From an uncultured Solirubrobacter sp. (GTDB lineage: Bacteria; Actinomycetota; Thermoleophilia; Solirubrobacterales; Solirubrobacteraceae), in the NCBI GenBank assembly GCA_937871635.1, contig CALMNS010000333.1, positions 1 to 14,171 of the forward strand: a stretch of 14,171 nucleotides of DNA, written 5' to 3'. Position numbers and translations under genes: made by a program. Positions 13,709-14,171 of this stretch are shown one piece after another. The stretch's first letter is position 1, and every line of letters starts with the position of its first letter. The notes below the pieces were generated by a model. That model worked only from the letters and a program-made list of their open reading frames with translations, did no database searches and was not told the DNA's origin.

Positions 13709-14171
13709 GCCACACGTCCATCGACGCCGCGGTGGACACCGGCACCGACGCGGGCGAGATCCGCGACATCACGATCATCGGCGCCGGGCCGGTCGGGCTC
13801 TCGACCGCCTTCTGGGCCGGGATGCGCCAGGCGAGCACCCGGATCGTCGACTCCCTGCCCGACATCGGCGGCCAGCTCACGACGCTCTACCCGGAGAAGT
13901 GGATCTTCGACGTGCCGGGCCTCCCGCGGGTCCTGGCCCGGGACCTCGTCGCGCAGCTCCGCGAGCAGGCGCTCGAGCAGTTCGACGTCCCCGTCTACCT
14001 CGAGACGACCGCCAGCGCGCTGCGCTACGAGCAGGTCGACGGCGAGCGCATCATCGTGCTGGAGACCGACCGCGGCGAGCTGCGGTCGCGCACCGTGATC
14101 GTCTCGGGCGGCCACGGGGCCTTCGAGCCCAAGAAGCTCCCCATCTCCGACATCGACATGGAGCCCTGGGA
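13705..14171 (+). CDS. Type 2 ferredoxin-NADP+ reductase (thioredoxin-reductase-like), N-terminal part
   Basis: The frame starts at a GTG overlapping the hemQ stop and is still open at the window end; 155 codons are visible of about 330 expected. After a polar leader of about 20 residues comes the FAD-binding motif ITIIGAGPVGL with GAGPVG at 26-31. It continues VDSLPDIGGQLTTLYPEKWIFDVPG, the diagnostic motif of YumC-type FNR that separates it from true thioredoxin reductase, then VIVSGGHGAFEPKKL, as in the family. The active-site CxxC of thioredoxin reductase would lie later and cannot be checked. The family passes electrons between NADPH and ferredoxin or flavodoxin. Coupling to hemQ suggests a role in iron or heme metabolism (inference). 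An internal GTG at residue 10 is an alternative start. Confidence 0.92.
   Translation, partial: MSHTSIDAAVDTGTDAGEIRDITIIGAGPVGLSTAFWAGMRQASTRIVDSLPDIGGQLTTLYPEKWIFDVPGLPRVLARDLVAQLREQALEQFDVPVYLETTASALRYEQVDGERIIVLETDRGELRSRTVIVSGGHGAFEPKKLPISDIDMEPW

Overview
The window comes from a very GC-rich (about 70 %) chromosome of a Gram-positive actinobacterium. The gene content fits the class Thermoleophilia (Solirubrobacterales and relatives): an Amt/PII pair beside a type III glutamine synthetase, an actinobacterial-type coproheme decarboxylase (HemQ), an AbiEi/DUF559 orphan, and a secreted protein whose Cys-containing C-terminal domain resembles those of that order. The phylum-level placement is fairly firm; the class is inferred from family resemblance only. 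I see no rRNA, tRNA, IS element, phage or CRISPR array, and most of the window is ordinary housekeeping chromosome.

Layout. (1) 1-1925, minus strand: amtB (ammonium channel), glnK (PII) and the first codons of a third, unidentified gene, joined by 4-base stop/start overlaps. (2) 2069-4228, plus: a type III glutamine synthetase, divergent from amtB across 143 bp. (3) 4232-5338, minus: a secreted protein of unknown function, convergent with the synthetase (3 bp gap). (4) 5494-9111, plus: full-length cobalamin-dependent methionine synthase metH, with a nested inverted repeat over its promoter. (5) 9130-10619, minus: a TetR regulator and an overlapping exported beta-propeller protein. (6) 10633-10881: a TetR-type operator followed, on the other strand, by only the C-terminal end of an NAD(P)H-dependent FMN reductase, apparently a deletion relic. 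(7) 10882-11163: hairpins and a 61-bp-period repeat running into the start of the next gene. (8) 11134-12977, plus: an AbiEi-like/DUF559 protein and a patatin-like lipase. (9) 13016-14171, plus: hemQ/chdC overlapping a type 2 ferredoxin-NADP reductase that runs off the end.

How the genes work together. AmtB, PII and glutamine synthetase form an ammonium uptake, sensing and assimilation module. Its PII protein has Leu at position 51, where many bacteria have the modified Tyr. HemQ makes heme b by decarboxylating coproheme; the coupled flavoprotein reductase may supply electrons to an iron or heme step, which is inference.

A recurring feature is a TAnnnT hexamer only 6-9 bases before the chosen start codon, with no convincing Shine-Dalgarno at most of them (glutamine synthetase, metH, tetR, patatin, hemQ). 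This suggests widespread leaderless transcription. I found no convincing wholly new multi-gene system. The most unusual signals are the 61-bp repeat that reproduces the start region of the AbiEi-like gene, the truncated FMN reductase still facing an intact TetR operator, and the variant PII T-loop.
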